The notes beneath the pieces were generated by a model, which saw only the letters and a list, made by a program, of their open reading frames with translations, was not told where the DNA came from and did not search any database. Of a stretch of 64,000 nucleotides of DNA, positions 33,620-42,462 are shown piece after piece (position 1 is the stretch's first letter; each line of letters starts with the position of its first letter). Source of the stretch: Planctomycetota bacterium (GTDB taxonomy: Bacteria > Planctomycetota > MHYJ01 > JACPRB01); assembly GCA_016209705.1 (NCBI GenBank), contig JACQVR010000044.1, positions 1 through 64,000 of the forward strand. Direction: 5' to 3'. Both the position numbers and the translations under genes were made by a program.

Positions 33620-34780
33620 TTGATCAAGGTTCAGGAATTTCAATCTCCGGAACCCCGGGAGCGCGTGCTGCTGGCTCGCAAGGAGCATCTCCTGGTCCTG
33701 ATGGTCGGCACGCGCCGCACGTACGCGTTTGACGCGATAGGGCGGCTCTTGTACGCGGCCGAAGACGGCCGGCTGTCGAGAAGAGGGTTGGACAATTCGC
33801 TCCTGCGGGTCGATGAGACGCCGCACAGGCTTCCGCCGCCGCAGGCCATGGCGTACGTTCAGGGGGTTTATCGCGACGTGGAGCGGCTCGCCCGCGACGC
33901 GCCCCCGTCCGTTCGGGAGGGTCTCGCGCCGATTCTTGACGAGGGCCTGGAACGGATCCGGAGGGACGCGCCGCGGTTCGCGGAAATCTACGGGAAAATC
34001 CCGGTGCTCCCCCCCGACCAATACAACGCCATCTACCTCCAGCCGGCGATCGGATGCGCCTACGGGCGGTGCACGTTTTGCTCGCTGTTTCAGGGAATCC
34101 CGTTCCGGGCCCGGAGCGCGGACGAATTCGGCCGGCATCTGCGCGACGTCCAGAACCTTCTGGGGTCCGACGCCGAGCGCCGGACGTCCATTTTCCTGGG
34201 CGATGCCGGGGCCTTGTGCATTCCCGCCGTGGATTTGGTCGTCATGATGCATCTGGCTCGCGCCGTGTTTCCGAAACGCGAGTTTCATGCCTTCGCGGAC
34301 GCCACGCTTCACATCACCAAGTCCGTGGAGGATCTTCGCGAGTTGAAGGACCACGGATTAAGCCGCGTGACGGTGGGATTGGAGACGGGCCATGCCAAGC
34401 TGTACGAGAAATTGCGAAAGCCGGGGACCGTCGAGGGAGCGGCGAGGTCCTTACGCCTGCTCAAGGAGGCGGAGCTCAACATCGGCGTGACGCTTCTGGT
34501 CGGAGTGGGCGGCCGCGAATATTTTGATCGCCACCTCAAGGATACGGTGGAAATGCTCCAGTCTTTGGACCTCGGAGAGGGAGATTACGTGTATCTGTCT
34601 CCGCTCGTCTTGATCCCCCAGAGTGACTACCTGGCGTGGTCCGAGGTCTGGCCGGGGCGAATCCTGACCAAAGAGGAAACGGCGGCTCAATTGAGCGCGT
34701 TCCGCCAACTCTTGTCGACCTTCCTCCAGCCGGGCGGCGCCCGGATCGCCACCTACGACATTTCCCGTTTCGTGTATTGA
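33620..34780 (+). CDS. Radical SAM protein
   Basis: About 386 residues. The iron-sulfur motif is CAYGRCTFC; the first gap is four residues instead of the usual three, a variant known from a subset of the superfamily. Family features include FLGDAGALCIP (SAM-binding), RVTVGLETGHAKLYEKLRKP and ITLLVGVGG-like GVTLLVGVGG. The product is unknown; relatives are annotated only as radical SAM proteins. The N-terminal end is uncertain: there is no ATG before 33701, and TTG 33620 or GTG 33665 are alternatives. The gene is followed directly by the 31-bp repeat array. Confidence 0.85.
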   Translation: MIKVQEFQSPEPRERVLLARKEHLLVLMVGTRRTYAFDAIGRLLYAAEDGRLSRRGLDNSLLRVDETPHRLPPPQAMAYVQGVYRDVERLARDAPPSVREGLAPILDEGLERIRRDAPRFAEIYGKIPVLPPDQYNAIYLQPAIGCAYGRCTFCSLFQGIPFRARSADEFGRHLRDVQNLLGSDAERRTSIFLGDAGALCIPAVDLVVMMHLARAVFPKREFHAFADATLHITKSVEDLRELKDHGLSRVTVGLETGHAKLYEKLRKPGTVEGAARSLRLLKEAELNIGVTLLVGVGGREYFDRHLKDTVEMLQSLDLGEGDYVYLSPLVLIPQSDYLAWSEVWPGRILTKEETAAQLSAFRQLLSTFLQPGGARIATYDISRFVY

Positions 34781-34873
34781 GTTACAATAAATTCTCAAAA
34801 CTTATCGTAACGTTACGAAATATTCTCAAAATTAATTGTAACGTTACAAATAATTTTCAAAATATATTGTAAC
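34781..34873 (+). repeat. Three tandem 31-bp AT-rich repeats (copies B1-B3)
   Basis: Exact 31-base units at 34781-34811, 34812-34842 and 34843-34873, each GTTAC-N21-GTAAC with core TTYTCAAA. They start on the base after the radical SAM stop and end two bases before the last codon of the convergent gene, filling the gap entirely. B3 equals A1 (18414-18444) reversed. There are no spacers, so this is not a CRISPR array. Confidence 0.9.
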
Positions 34874-34874
34874 A

Positions 34875-35120
34875 CTAGAGGACCTTGCGGCGGCGCAGGT
34901 CGACCAGGATGACGGCGAGATAGACGGCCATCGCCGCGGCGAACGAACCCTGGCCCACCACCATGAACAAGGTGAACATCAGCGGGCTGGGCCAGGCCAG
35001 ATGAAGCACCGTGACGGCCAAGCCCACCAGGGCCAGCACGCACGCGATGGTCAACGCCAGGATCGACCGCCGCGGTTCCGCGGGTGCCGGTTTCGCCTCG
35101 GGCGGCGAAGGGTCGCTCAT
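34875..35120 (-). CDS. Small membrane protein linked to NapC-type cytochrome
   Basis: 81 residues: a Pro/Ala-rich start (MSDPSPPEAKPAPAEPRRS), then two membrane helices (ILALTIACVLALVGLAV and FTLFMVVGQGSFAAAMAVYL, about residues 20-38 and 50-70), and a basic end RRRKVL. No heme motif. Its ATG overlaps the stop of the cytochrome gene, so it is probably a subunit or anchor of the same quinol-oxidising complex. The family is not recognised. Confidence 0.7.
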   Translation of the reverse strand: MSDPSPPEAKPAPAEPRRSILALTIACVLALVGLAVTVLHLAWPSPLMFTLFMVVGQGSFAAAMAVYLAVILVDLRRRKVL

Positions 35121-35740
35121 CGATTCTTCCTCGGATGGGGCGAGGCGTGGCATTCGAAGCAGGACAGCTCGCCGCTCAGAATCTGAGGTTCCATTTCCGG
35201 ATCCACGTGCTGCTCGATCTTCAAATAGCTGGCCGCCTGCGCGTGGCAGTGCAGGCAGGTCTTCACGGGCAGGGGACGCTTCATCTTGATCTCTTCGGGA
35301 ACGCCGGCGACGTAGTAGTGCCAGACGTGTCGGAGGCCGGACCACTTGGCTTCGAGGTTTCCCGCCAGGCCGTATCCGGTGTGGCAGGTGTAGCACGGGT
35401 TCTCGTTGATCCACCGGTTCTGATAGTGCTTCGCCGCCAGGGTCGTGCTTTTGGGGTCGCGCAGGTCCGAAATCCACGGATCCATGACGTGGCATTCCGC
35501 GCACGAGGTCTTCACGCGGTGGAACCCGACGACGTTTCCCAGCAGCATGGTCGTGGAGGGAAGAAGAAAGAAGCCCACCAGGAGCAGCCACTTGGCGGGG
35601 GGTGTCATCCGCCAGCCGGGCCGGCGGGTCAGGAAGAACGCGATCAAGCCCGCGGAGATCAGGGCGAAAACGATCCCGGCGGTCGAAAGCCACCGCATGA
35701 CGTTTTCCAGTTCTCCCGAAAAAAGGTCGTCGCCGTTCAC
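35117..35740 (-). CDS. NapC/NirT-type tetraheme cytochrome c
   Basis: 207 residues from a GTG. Two N-terminal membrane helices are followed by four CxxCH heme sites (CAECH, CYTCH, CLHCH, CFECH), the layout of NapC/NirT/CymA proteins, which take electrons from membrane quinol and give them to periplasmic partners. Alternative start MRWLS is 14 codons in. It lies 1 base after the tetraheme cytochrome gene at 35742-36383 and overlaps the small membrane protein gene, so the three form an operon. It is the likely quinol entry point for the cytochromes nearby. Confidence 0.9.
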   Translation of the reverse strand: MNGDDLFSGELENVMRWLSTAGIVFALISAGLIAFFLTRRPGWRMTPPAKWLLLVGFFLLPSTTMLLGNVVGFHRVKTSCAECHVMDPWISDLRDPKSTTLAAKHYQNRWINENPCYTCHTGYGLAGNLEAKWSGLRHVWHYYVAGVPEEIKMKRPLPVKTCLHCHAQAASYLKIEQHVDPEMEPQILSGELSCFECHASPHPRKNR

Positions 35741-35741
35741 G

Positions 35742-36383
35742 CTACTTTCCTTCCCGGTGGGGATGGTCGCATCCGTGGTCCGTCTTCAGCTTCAGGATTT
35801 CGTGCGTGTCCTTGCCGATCTTCTCGGCGAACTTGAACTCCACGTAGGTCGGGCTTTCCCGGTTGTGGCAGGCCGTGCAGGTCGCGTCGGTGGGGTGGAT
35901 CGCCCCGAGCTTGGCGATGTCCGCCCATTTATAGTCCTTGTGTTCCTTCTTGTACGGAGAATACTCTTCGCCCGGGCCGTGGCAACTCTCGCAGCCGACC
36001 CCTTCCATGAGCGGGGCGCGCGACATTTCCTCGGCGCTCCATTCCCGGCCGGCGACGATTTCCGGATATCCTCCGGGCTTCCCGTAACCGGTCGTATGGC
36101 ACTTCACGCACGCGGCCTCCTTCGTGTAATCCTTGGCGGGGTCGAGGGACGCCTTCTTCTTCGCCTCGACCGCTTCGCCCGGCTTGAGCGTCGAGAACGC
36201 TTTGGCCATGTCGGTCTTCTGCCACGTCTGGTATTCCTTGAAATGACATTTTTGACATGATTTCGATCCGAGGTATTTGGGTTCCTCCCAGCGAGGGCAT
36301 TCGGCGGGCGGCGGCAAAGGACGCAGCGCGATCAGGATGGCGGGAACGCCCGCGACGAGCAACGGCAGCAAGATTCGGAACAT
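35742..36383 (-). CDS. Periplasmic tetraheme cytochrome c (c554-like)
   Basis: 213 residues with an N-terminal signal or anchor helix (MFRILLPLLVAGVPAILIAL) and four heme motifs: CQKCH, CVKCH, CESCH and CTACH. The GVGCESCHGPGEEY segment is a hallmark of the cytochrome c554 family. Such proteins carry electrons in the periplasm; nothing shows a catalytic role here. It is the first gene of the operon with the NapC-type protein, whose stop is TAG, 1 base before the next start codon. Confidence 0.9.
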   Translation of the reverse strand: MFRILLPLLVAGVPAILIALRPLPPPAECPRWEEPKYLGSKSCQKCHFKEYQTWQKTDMAKAFSTLKPGEAVEAKKKASLDPAKDYTKEAACVKCHTTGYGKPGGYPEIVAGREWSAEEMSRAPLMEGVGCESCHGPGEEYSPYKKEHKDYKWADIAKLGAIHPTDATCTACHNRESPTYVEFKFAEKIGKDTHEILKLKTDHGCDHPHREGK

Positions 36384-36542
36384 GGTTCACATTCCGTTAG
36401 AAACGGCGAAACCCCGCAATCTGAGCAATTTCCAGGAGATTGTCGGGATATTGGAGATATGGAGATGTGCCATACCACCATGGGGGGTCTTACCCCTGCA
36501 TCTCCTATGTCTCGACATCCCCTTGAATATCCCGACACGCTC
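36384..36542. repeat. Word-repeat hairpin in the cytochrome operon leader
   Basis: The leader on the minus strand carries an imperfect long inverted repeat: GGAGATTGTCGGGATATT near 36436 against AATATCCCGACACGCTCC near 36525, with GGAGATATGGAGATG against CATCTCCTATGTC inside. These are the same GGAGAT words as at 25.7 and 38.0 kb. No clear sigma-70 or sigma-54 promoter could be placed. Confidence 0.5.
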
Positions 36543-37079
36543 CTAGGGAATGAGGGGCGCCAGCGCGCGGCCCACGCCGTACGCGACCGCCGCGGCCACC
36601 GAACCCACGCCCAGCATTTCCAGTCCACATTTCATCCATGGGTCCCGCACGACCAGACTGCGCAGGGCGCCGACGCCGAACAACGCTCCGGCCGTCAGTC
36701 CGCTGCTGACCAGAAACGGATGCGTCGTGGCTCCCGGAATCAGATAGGCGAGAAGCGGGATCGTCCCGATCAGTACGAACGAGAGGAACGTCGCGATGCC
36801 GTGCATCAGAGGCTCGCGAAATCCTCGATCGACGCCTTCAGCCCCGGACGAGGAGCGGATCGCCAGGAAATTGGAAGCGCCCATGGAAAAGCCGTCCGCT
36901 AACAGATTGACCAGTCCCAGGATCACCAGAATGGAGGGCGCCAGGCGCGCGCCGGTCACTCCGCTGACCACCGTAAAGGTGGTGACGAGCCCGTCATTCG
37001 CCCCGTACACGAGATCTCCCAGATAGTGGCGGAAGACGTCGACCGGGCGGTCGGATTCGGGTTCATGCCGAAGGATCAT
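36543..37079 (-). CDS. VIT1/CCC1-family transporter
   Basis: 178 residues, starting MILRHEPESDRPVDVFRHYL, then LVYGANDGLVTTFTVVSGV, the conserved first helix of VIT1/CCC1 iron and manganese transporters, and about five helices in all. The DGFSMGASNFLA segment (second helix) also matches. The cytosolic metal-binding helices of full VIT1 proteins are short here, so this is the compact bacterial form. It overlaps the stress-protein gene at 37076-37079 and is co-transcribed with it. The metal is not determined; iron would fit the cytochrome neighbourhood. Confidence 0.88.
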   Translation of the reverse strand: MILRHEPESDRPVDVFRHYLGDLVYGANDGLVTTFTVVSGVTGARLAPSILVILGLVNLLADGFSMGASNFLAIRSSSGAEGVDRGFREPLMHGIATFLSFVLIGTIPLLAYLIPGATTHPFLVSSGLTAGALFGVGALRSLVVRDPWMKCGLEMLGVGSVAAAVAYGVGRALAPLIP

Positions 37080-37933
37080 CCGGCGCTCCCGGGCGCGGCC
37101 GTGCGGACGACCAGAAGCGGCGCATCCGCGGCCCGCACGACTTTTTCCGTCACGCTGCCCAGGACCCACCGGGAAACTCCCGATCGGCCGTGCGTGGTCA
37201 TCGCGATCAAATCGACGGCGCGCGCGGCGGCTTCGGCCAGGATCTCCGACGCGGGGTCTCCGACGCGAAGATGATATTCGGAGGGGATGCCCGCCTGAGC
37301 CAGCTCCCGCTCGGCTTGCTGAAGCGGCACATCGGAAGGCGGCCAATGGCCGGGTTCCGGCGCGGGCGGCTGAACGTGCAGCAGTTCGGCGCGGGCGTCC
37401 TGATGCCGCAGGAGCACCTTCAGCGGGCGGAGCACGCGGAGTGAATTTTCGCTGCCGTCCAGGGGGACGAGCGCCTTGCGCACGGCGGTCTCTCGGGGCG
37501 CGGACTCCGCGCCGTTCGAAAACGATCGCAGGAGGAGGAGGGGGACGGAGCTGGCCCGCAGGACCTTCTCGGCGATGCTTCCCAGAACGAACCGCGACAG
37601 GCCGGTGCGTCCGTGGGTGGACATGGCGATCCATCCGGCGCGTTCGCGCGCCGCGTGCTCCAGAATCGCATGCGCCGGGTGGCTTTCGTCCAGGATCCGC
37701 TTGGCCTTCATTCCGAGCGATTTCGCTTTTTCTTCCATGCTCCGAAGATAATTCTCCCCTTCTTGGCGGTTTCGGGCGGCCAAGGCGGCGTAATCGACCT
37801 GAACGGGAGGCACGCCGAAGGCATGTAGGAGAGAGAGCTCGACCTCCTCATGCCGGAAGATGCGCTGGACGAAATCCAGAATGCGCTCCGCCAATGGGGA
37901 TCCGTCCAACGGAACCAGGATGCGCTCAACCAT
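37076..37933 (-). CDS. Tandem universal stress protein (two UspA domains)
   Basis: 285 residues: VERILVPLDGSPLAERILDF starts domain one, AVRKALVPLDGSENSLRVLR domain two. The nucleotide motifs are STHGRTGLSRFVLGSIAEKV and TTHGRSGVSRWVLGSVTEKV, both complete G-2x-G-9x-G(S/T), so both halves probably bind ATP. It differs clearly from the protein at 28518. Its ribosome site is AAGGAGGGCGCC just before ATG 37933. The upstream gap carries the GGAGAT-word repeat; no good -24/-12 promoter was found there. Confidence 0.92.
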   Translation of the reverse strand: MVERILVPLDGSPLAERILDFVQRIFRHEEVELSLLHAFGVPPVQVDYAALAARNRQEGENYLRSMEEKAKSLGMKAKRILDESHPAHAILEHAARERAGWIAMSTHGRTGLSRFVLGSIAEKVLRASSVPLLLLRSFSNGAESAPRETAVRKALVPLDGSENSLRVLRPLKVLLRHQDARAELLHVQPPAPEPGHWPPSDVPLQQAERELAQAGIPSEYHLRVGDPASEILAEAAARAVDLIAMTTHGRSGVSRWVLGSVTEKVVRAADAPLLVVRTAAPGSAG

Positions 37934-37944
37934 GGCGCCCTCCT

Positions 37945-38065
37945 TTCTGGAGATGAGGAGATGCAGGGAGATCGGGAGATACGGCCAGAGGGAGAAATGC
38001 GGATTCGGATCTTATCTCCCCATCTTCGCGCATCACCATATCTCCAAGGAGATGGTGAGATAACG
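37945..38065. repeat. GGAGAT-word repeat family, second copy
   Basis: Runs of GGAGATGAGGAGATGCAGG and later CCCCATCTTCGCGCATCACC, CATATCTCCAAGGAGATGG give several inverted stems. It shares the phrase GGGAGATCGGGAGATACG and the CGCATCACC-ATCTCCAAGG-GAT order with 25720-25920, so the two gaps carry versions of one compound element. Confidence 0.6.
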
Positions 38066-38122
38066 GCTGCGGGACGGCGGCACGACGCAACATGCCCAGG
38101 TCTCCCCGATCTTGGGAACCCA

Positions 38123-40933
38123 TCACGGGAACAGGACGAAGGCGGCGCCGATCAAAGATCCCGTCACCGCCTGGTACGACGCCTGCAAGAGGTTCACGGC
38201 ATACCCCGTATTATGGATGCCGTGGCTCTTGTCGTGTTCCACGAAAAAGACATTGTAAGCGGCCTGATAAAGGGCGGTCCACTCGGCTCGCTCCGCTTCG
38301 CTCAGGTCAGCCCACGGTTTTTCGGGGTTGTCGCTGGTCGTGACGCTGGGGCCGGGAAACGTCCTCGTCATCGTGCCGTTGGTGTAGCCGATTCGCCCTC
38401 TCGTGGTGGTCAGGGAGTAACCGGAACCGACCAGCGCGGCGAGTCTGACGTTGATCGCGTCCTCGACGGCGGTCCGCAGCCCTTCGATCTCATCCTGGAC
38501 GGCCTCGACCGATCCATCTCCGTCGTAATCGCCGCGCGCCGTGACCCGAAAATCCAGCGCCGTGGTATGGCACTGCGTGCAGGAGGCGACGTTGTATTTC
38601 ACGACGCTCGTCAGCGTCCATACCCCGGCCGCGTTGCCCGTGAAATTCGCGGGCGCGTTCAGCGTGACTTGCCGGGCGCCGTCCACGCTGAGCACGGTGT
38701 AGCCGCCGGCGTCCGCTCCACTCGCGATCACGAGCGTATCGCCCGTGAAGACCTGCTTGAGGAACGACGAGCCGGAGCTCACGACGAATTTCTTCGTTCC
38801 GGCGACCGTGGCTCCTCCGGCGTGCGTCGCGTCGCCGGCGACGGCGGTTCCGGATCCCTGTTTCATGTTGAACGTGTGCCCGCCGAGCGCGTTGTAACCG
38901 ATCATGCCTTTGGAAGGCTGGACGTCGTTGTGACAGCTCAGACAGTGGCGGGTTTCGGTTCTGCCCGGTGCCACGAACCGGCTCGGAATTCCATGGGGGG
39001 ATACCGTATAGGACCAACCGGGGAAATGGATTCCGTTCGTTCCCGCGAGCATTTCGGCGGCGGTCGAATCGTGCGGGGCGCGCCGGACATTTATGTCGGT
39101 GGACCCGGCGCGCGTGTCGGTGCGGCTTTGGTGGCATAGGTAGCAGACCGCGGCTTCTCCCGCGTACGTCACCACGGCATTGCGGAATTCGACGTTGCCG
39201 AACGCGCGGAGCTGAGGCTCGGCGCCGCCGGCCGGTCGTTGCGCCGTCTTTTTGTGCGGATCGTGACAGGTCTGGCAGCTCGTGTTCCGCCGCTGATCGG
39301 ACGGGATGACGGGACGCCGCAAGTCGCTGTTGGCAAACAGCGCGGGATGCGGATCGGCGCCCTCCTGGGCCCGCATCTCGACGACGAACCCTTGAGCGGT
39401 GTGGCAGTTGTTGCAGCTCGCGTTGCCGCTGGGGGAGGCGATGGGGGGCCTTCCGTGGCCGCTCGCCTCCCAAAGATCCTGCTTGCGGCTGTGGCAGCGA
39501 CCGCATAGCGAGGCATCGAAACTCTTCCGGATGCCGGTCGTGTCCCCGGCATGTTCGCTGCCCGGCCCATGACAGCTCTCGCACTGGACGTTGGACATGC
39601 GCGCCGTCATCGGATGCTTGCGCTTCAGTTCCTCCCAGGAAGTGCCCTGGAACACATAACCCTCCTCCTCCGCACGTTGTGCCCATCCGTTGTGGGTTCC
39701 GGACGTGATCCGGCTGAAGCCCACCACGCGGGAATCGATCGAGTAATTGGACCCGAAATCAAAGGCGTCTTCCCAGTGTCCTTTGGATTGGGCGGCGTCG
39801 TAGTGCGGATCGGAAGGATCGAGAATCCGGGAGTACATGGAGGCGTGCCCGGTATCCAGCCAGGAGTCGGCGAAATTCGCCAGCCACGGAAGCTGCCCGG
39901 CATGACAGGCGGCGCATTCTCCCTTGAACGGATCTGGCGTGGTTCCGGTCAGGTTGCCGACGCCCGTGTACTTCCCGCAGGTGATGTCGATGACCTTCAC
40001 CAGGCTTCCCGGATTCTGAGTCAGGATGATCTGGTAGGGACCGACCTGATCCGGCACGAAGTACACGAACCGCTGGCTTATCGATCCGGCCAGTGCCGCT
40101 TTGTTTTGCCTGAAGAAGCTGATGGAACTCCCATTCGGCTTGGTGCCGGACCAGGACCAGCTCGTGATCGCTCCCGAAGAAGTGGTCTCGCCGCCGTTCA
40201 GCAATACGGGTTCGCCGAAGGCGACATTCTCATGCGCCACGGCGGTGGCGAACGGGCCGACGCTGAAATTCACGATGTCCTCGTCCGTATCGCCGCTGGC
40301 GGTATCGGTCGCTTTGATCTTGAGCTGGAGCCGTCCCTGGGTGGTCTTCTCGATCACCGCCACTTCCGCCCGATCGGGGAAGTTCTGGAAATCGGCGAGG
40401 AGCGGTGCCGAGTAGGTCAGGGTGGCGGAAGCGGTTCCCGAGGCGGTGAGCCACGGCTCGATGCCGCTCCATTCAAAAGTAAGCGGTCCGGTCCCGCCGG
40501 TCACCGTCGCCGTCAGGCTGCCGCCGTTGCCGTAGCCCACGAACCAGGTGTCGGGCGCGGAAACGATGACCGACTTGACCGCCACGTCGATCGTGTCCGA
40601 GTCGCTTCCGTGGGTTCCGGTCACGGTCAGGCGGAACGTCAAGGTTTCCGGGCCGGAGGGGGCGTCGAACGTCGTCACGGCGGCCGTCGGCACGGAGAGG
40701 GTGACGCCGGTGCCGCTCACCTGCTCCCACAGGTATGTCAGCGACCCGCCCGCGGGGTCGAAGCTTTTGGAGCCATCCAGCGTGACCCCGGTGGCTCCCG
40801 TAACGGTCTTGAAATCGTCGCCGGCGATCGCGGCCGGCAGCGGCGGCGTGGACACCGGCCCTCCGAATCCGCCGTCCCCTCGGTCGCAGGAGACGAGTCC
40901 GAGCCACAACACGACGGCGCAGAGGTGTCTCAT
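38123..40933 (-). CDS. Octaheme cytochrome c lipoprotein with PKD-like domains
   Basis: 936 residues. The start MRHLCAVVLWLGLVSC is a lipoprotein signal (lipobox LVSC), so the protein is likely tied to the outer membrane. The N-terminal third holds a PKD/Ig-like beta domain (TLDGSKSFDPAGGSLTYLWE) and further beta repeats; heme sites follow: CAACH, CESCH, CGRCH, CNNCH, CQTCH, CYLCH, CLSCH and CTQCH (eight). The CESCHGPGSEHAG segment is typical of surface multiheme cytochromes. It is divergent from the barrel gene at 41149. An extra ATG six codons upstream exists. Confidence 0.88.
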   Translation of the reverse strand: MRHLCAVVLWLGLVSCDRGDGGFGGPVSTPPLPAAIAGDDFKTVTGATGVTLDGSKSFDPAGGSLTYLWEQVSGTGVTLSVPTAAVTTFDAPSGPETLTFRLTVTGTHGSDSDTIDVAVKSVIVSAPDTWFVGYGNGGSLTATVTGGTGPLTFEWSGIEPWLTASGTASATLTYSAPLLADFQNFPDRAEVAVIEKTTQGRLQLKIKATDTASGDTDEDIVNFSVGPFATAVAHENVAFGEPVLLNGGETTSSGAITSWSWSGTKPNGSSISFFRQNKAALAGSISQRFVYFVPDQVGPYQIILTQNPGSLVKVIDITCGKYTGVGNLTGTTPDPFKGECAACHAGQLPWLANFADSWLDTGHASMYSRILDPSDPHYDAAQSKGHWEDAFDFGSNYSIDSRVVGFSRITSGTHNGWAQRAEEEGYVFQGTSWEELKRKHPMTARMSNVQCESCHGPGSEHAGDTTGIRKSFDASLCGRCHSRKQDLWEASGHGRPPIASPSGNASCNNCHTAQGFVVEMRAQEGADPHPALFANSDLRRPVIPSDQRRNTSCQTCHDPHKKTAQRPAGGAEPQLRAFGNVEFRNAVVTYAGEAAVCYLCHQSRTDTRAGSTDINVRRAPHDSTAAEMLAGTNGIHFPGWSYTVSPHGIPSRFVAPGRTETRHCLSCHNDVQPSKGMIGYNALGGHTFNMKQGSGTAVAGDATHAGGATVAGTKKFVVSSGSSFLKQVFTGDTLVIASGADAGGYTVLSVDGARQVTLNAPANFTGNAAGVWTLTSVVKYNVASCTQCHTTALDFRVTARGDYDGDGSVEAVQDEIEGLRTAVEDAINVRLAALVGSGYSLTTTRGRIGYTNGTMTRTFPGPSVTTSDNPEKPWADLSEAERAEWTALYQAAYNVFFVEHDKSHGIHNTGYAVNLLQASYQAVTGSLIGAAFVLFP

Positions 40934-41040
40934 GCCCCTTTTCACAATCAAGGTTCAGAATCCCGTGTCGCCGTGAACGGAAGACCCGACTTTGGACATC
41001 GGACCGCATCGCGGCGCTCCGCCGCCCCGGCTCTTGATGA

Positions 41041-41056
41041 TGCAAAGACTAGGCCG
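41041..41056 (-). promoter_or_regulatory. Possible sigma-54 promoter of the octaheme cytochrome gene
   Basis: Minus strand CGGCCTAGTCTTTGCA: GG, ten bases, GC, with TTTGCA at -12; the -24 element is weaker (CGGCC for TGGCA). It lies 108 bases before the start codon at 40933. Confidence 0.4.
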
Positions 41057-41148
41057 ATTCGTCCAAATGAATTAACCTTCGTTTTTCGCCCGGATCCGCG
41101 GAGTATTTCTCGCCGATGGGGAAAACCCCGCTTCAAGGAAAAACACAC

Positions 41149-42459
41149 ATGGCGGCGTTGTTTCTCATCCTGTTCGGGATGCAAGAGCCGGCGGAAGGCG
41201 CGGTGGAGGCCGTTCCGACGCCGACCTGGCTGAACAAGTTTCACGGCCACGTTCAGATCCGGCAGCGGATGCGGTGGACGGGCCGTGATCGGGATTCCGA
41301 CCTTTATCAATACTGGTCCGCGTTGTGGGGCGATCCTCAGCGGGATGACGTCACCGCGGTGGTCCATGCCCGTTTCGCGGAAGATCTGGACGGCCGCCGA
41401 AGAACGACCGGATTTTCGGCGTTCGATTCGATCGACGACACCTACCGGCGCGCCGCCGTGGGAAATCTATATACCGCTTACCTCGAGGTTCGTCGGCCGG
41501 AAGCCGGCGTGATGGCGCGCGCCGGACGGCAGACGCTCGAGGAGCTGCCGGAAGCGATCCCCATGGACGGCGGTTCGATTCGGATCGCCGCTTCACCGGC
41601 ATTTCTTCTCGCCGCGTTTGGGGGGGTGCCCGTCAACTGGTTCGAATCTTCCCCGCAGGGCGACGCGATGCTGGGCGGATGGATGGAGTGGCGGCCCTGG
41701 GCGCTCGGCGCGGCCCGCGTGGAGTTCCTGCACCTGCGGGATGAGAATCTTTTCGGCCGGTTTCAAAACGATCTCGTCGGCGCGACGCTGGAGCATCGGG
41801 AAGGGCCGATGTTCGCGTCGGCTCGCGTCACATGGCTGGAGGGAGAGGAACGGGACGCGACGGTTCGCCTGGGAAGCTTCTTCGAGGACATCGGCCTCAT
41901 GATGGACGTGCAGGCGCGCTCTCTCTTCGAGCGTCAAGGCGCGCTCTCGTTCCCGATCGATCCCACCTCGACGTTTCTTGTGGAGGTGGAGCCCTACGTC
42001 GAAGCGACCGCGCGCGTTTCGCAAACGCTGAGCGAGCGCTTCACGCTGGATGTCTCCATGATGCGGCGGCGGCTGGAGGATACGGATCGCGACTCGGCGT
42101 TCAACCGCGGATTTTCCCGCTGGGAAGTCCAACCGCGGCTTCACGACTGGCCGGCGGCGGGCTTCGCCTTTTCGGTCTTCGCCGACCTCTGGAAAGCCCG
42201 GGGAGATGATTTCTGGACGCTGGGGATGGACGCGGGATGGGAGATCGCTTCCTCGATCTCGATCAGCCTGGGCACCTCGTTCGCGCTCTATGAGATCGAC
42301 GCGTTCACCGGCGAGGAGCGCCGTCGGGTGCGTTCCGTGTATGGAGCCGCGCGGATCAAGCTGGGCGGCGATACCCGCGCGGACGCGCGGATCAGCGTGG
42401 ATCGCGACGACTTCGATTCGTTCGCGACGTTGAGTTTCGGGGTGCGGCGTGAATTCTAA
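41149..42459 (+). CDS. Outer-membrane beta-barrel protein
   Basis: 436 residues. MAALFLILFGMQEPAEG is a signal peptide; the mature chain is made of repeated short amphipathic strands rich in aromatic and charged residues (LAYQYWSALWGDP-like, GGWMEWRPWALGAARVEF, FATLSFGVRREF) and ends in Phe, the usual signal for outer-membrane insertion. No family is recognised. It lies between an octaheme lipoprotein and a 13-heme cytochrome, the arrangement of porin-cytochrome conduits, so it may be the sheath. The internal ATG at 41149, behind AAGGA, was preferred to one 11 codons upstream. Confidence 0.75.
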   Translation: MAALFLILFGMQEPAEGAVEAVPTPTWLNKFHGHVQIRQRMRWTGRDRDSDLYQYWSALWGDPQRDDVTAVVHARFAEDLDGRRRTTGFSAFDSIDDTYRRAAVGNLYTAYLEVRRPEAGVMARAGRQTLEELPEAIPMDGGSIRIAASPAFLLAAFGGVPVNWFESSPQGDAMLGGWMEWRPWALGAARVEFLHLRDENLFGRFQNDLVGATLEHREGPMFASARVTWLEGEERDATVRLGSFFEDIGLMMDVQARSLFERQGALSFPIDPTSTFLVEVEPYVEATARVSQTLSERFTLDVSMMRRRLEDTDRDSAFNRGFSRWEVQPRLHDWPAAGFAFSVFADLWKARGDDFWTLGMDAGWEIASSISISLGTSFALYEIDAFTGEERRRVRSVYGAARIKLGGDTRADARISVDRDDFDSFATLSFGVRREF

Positions 42460-42462
42460 GTG

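Noticed and set aside
34781-34873. CRISPR array
   Set aside because: Three repeats of 31 bases are directly adjacent with no spacers, and no cas gene is in the window.
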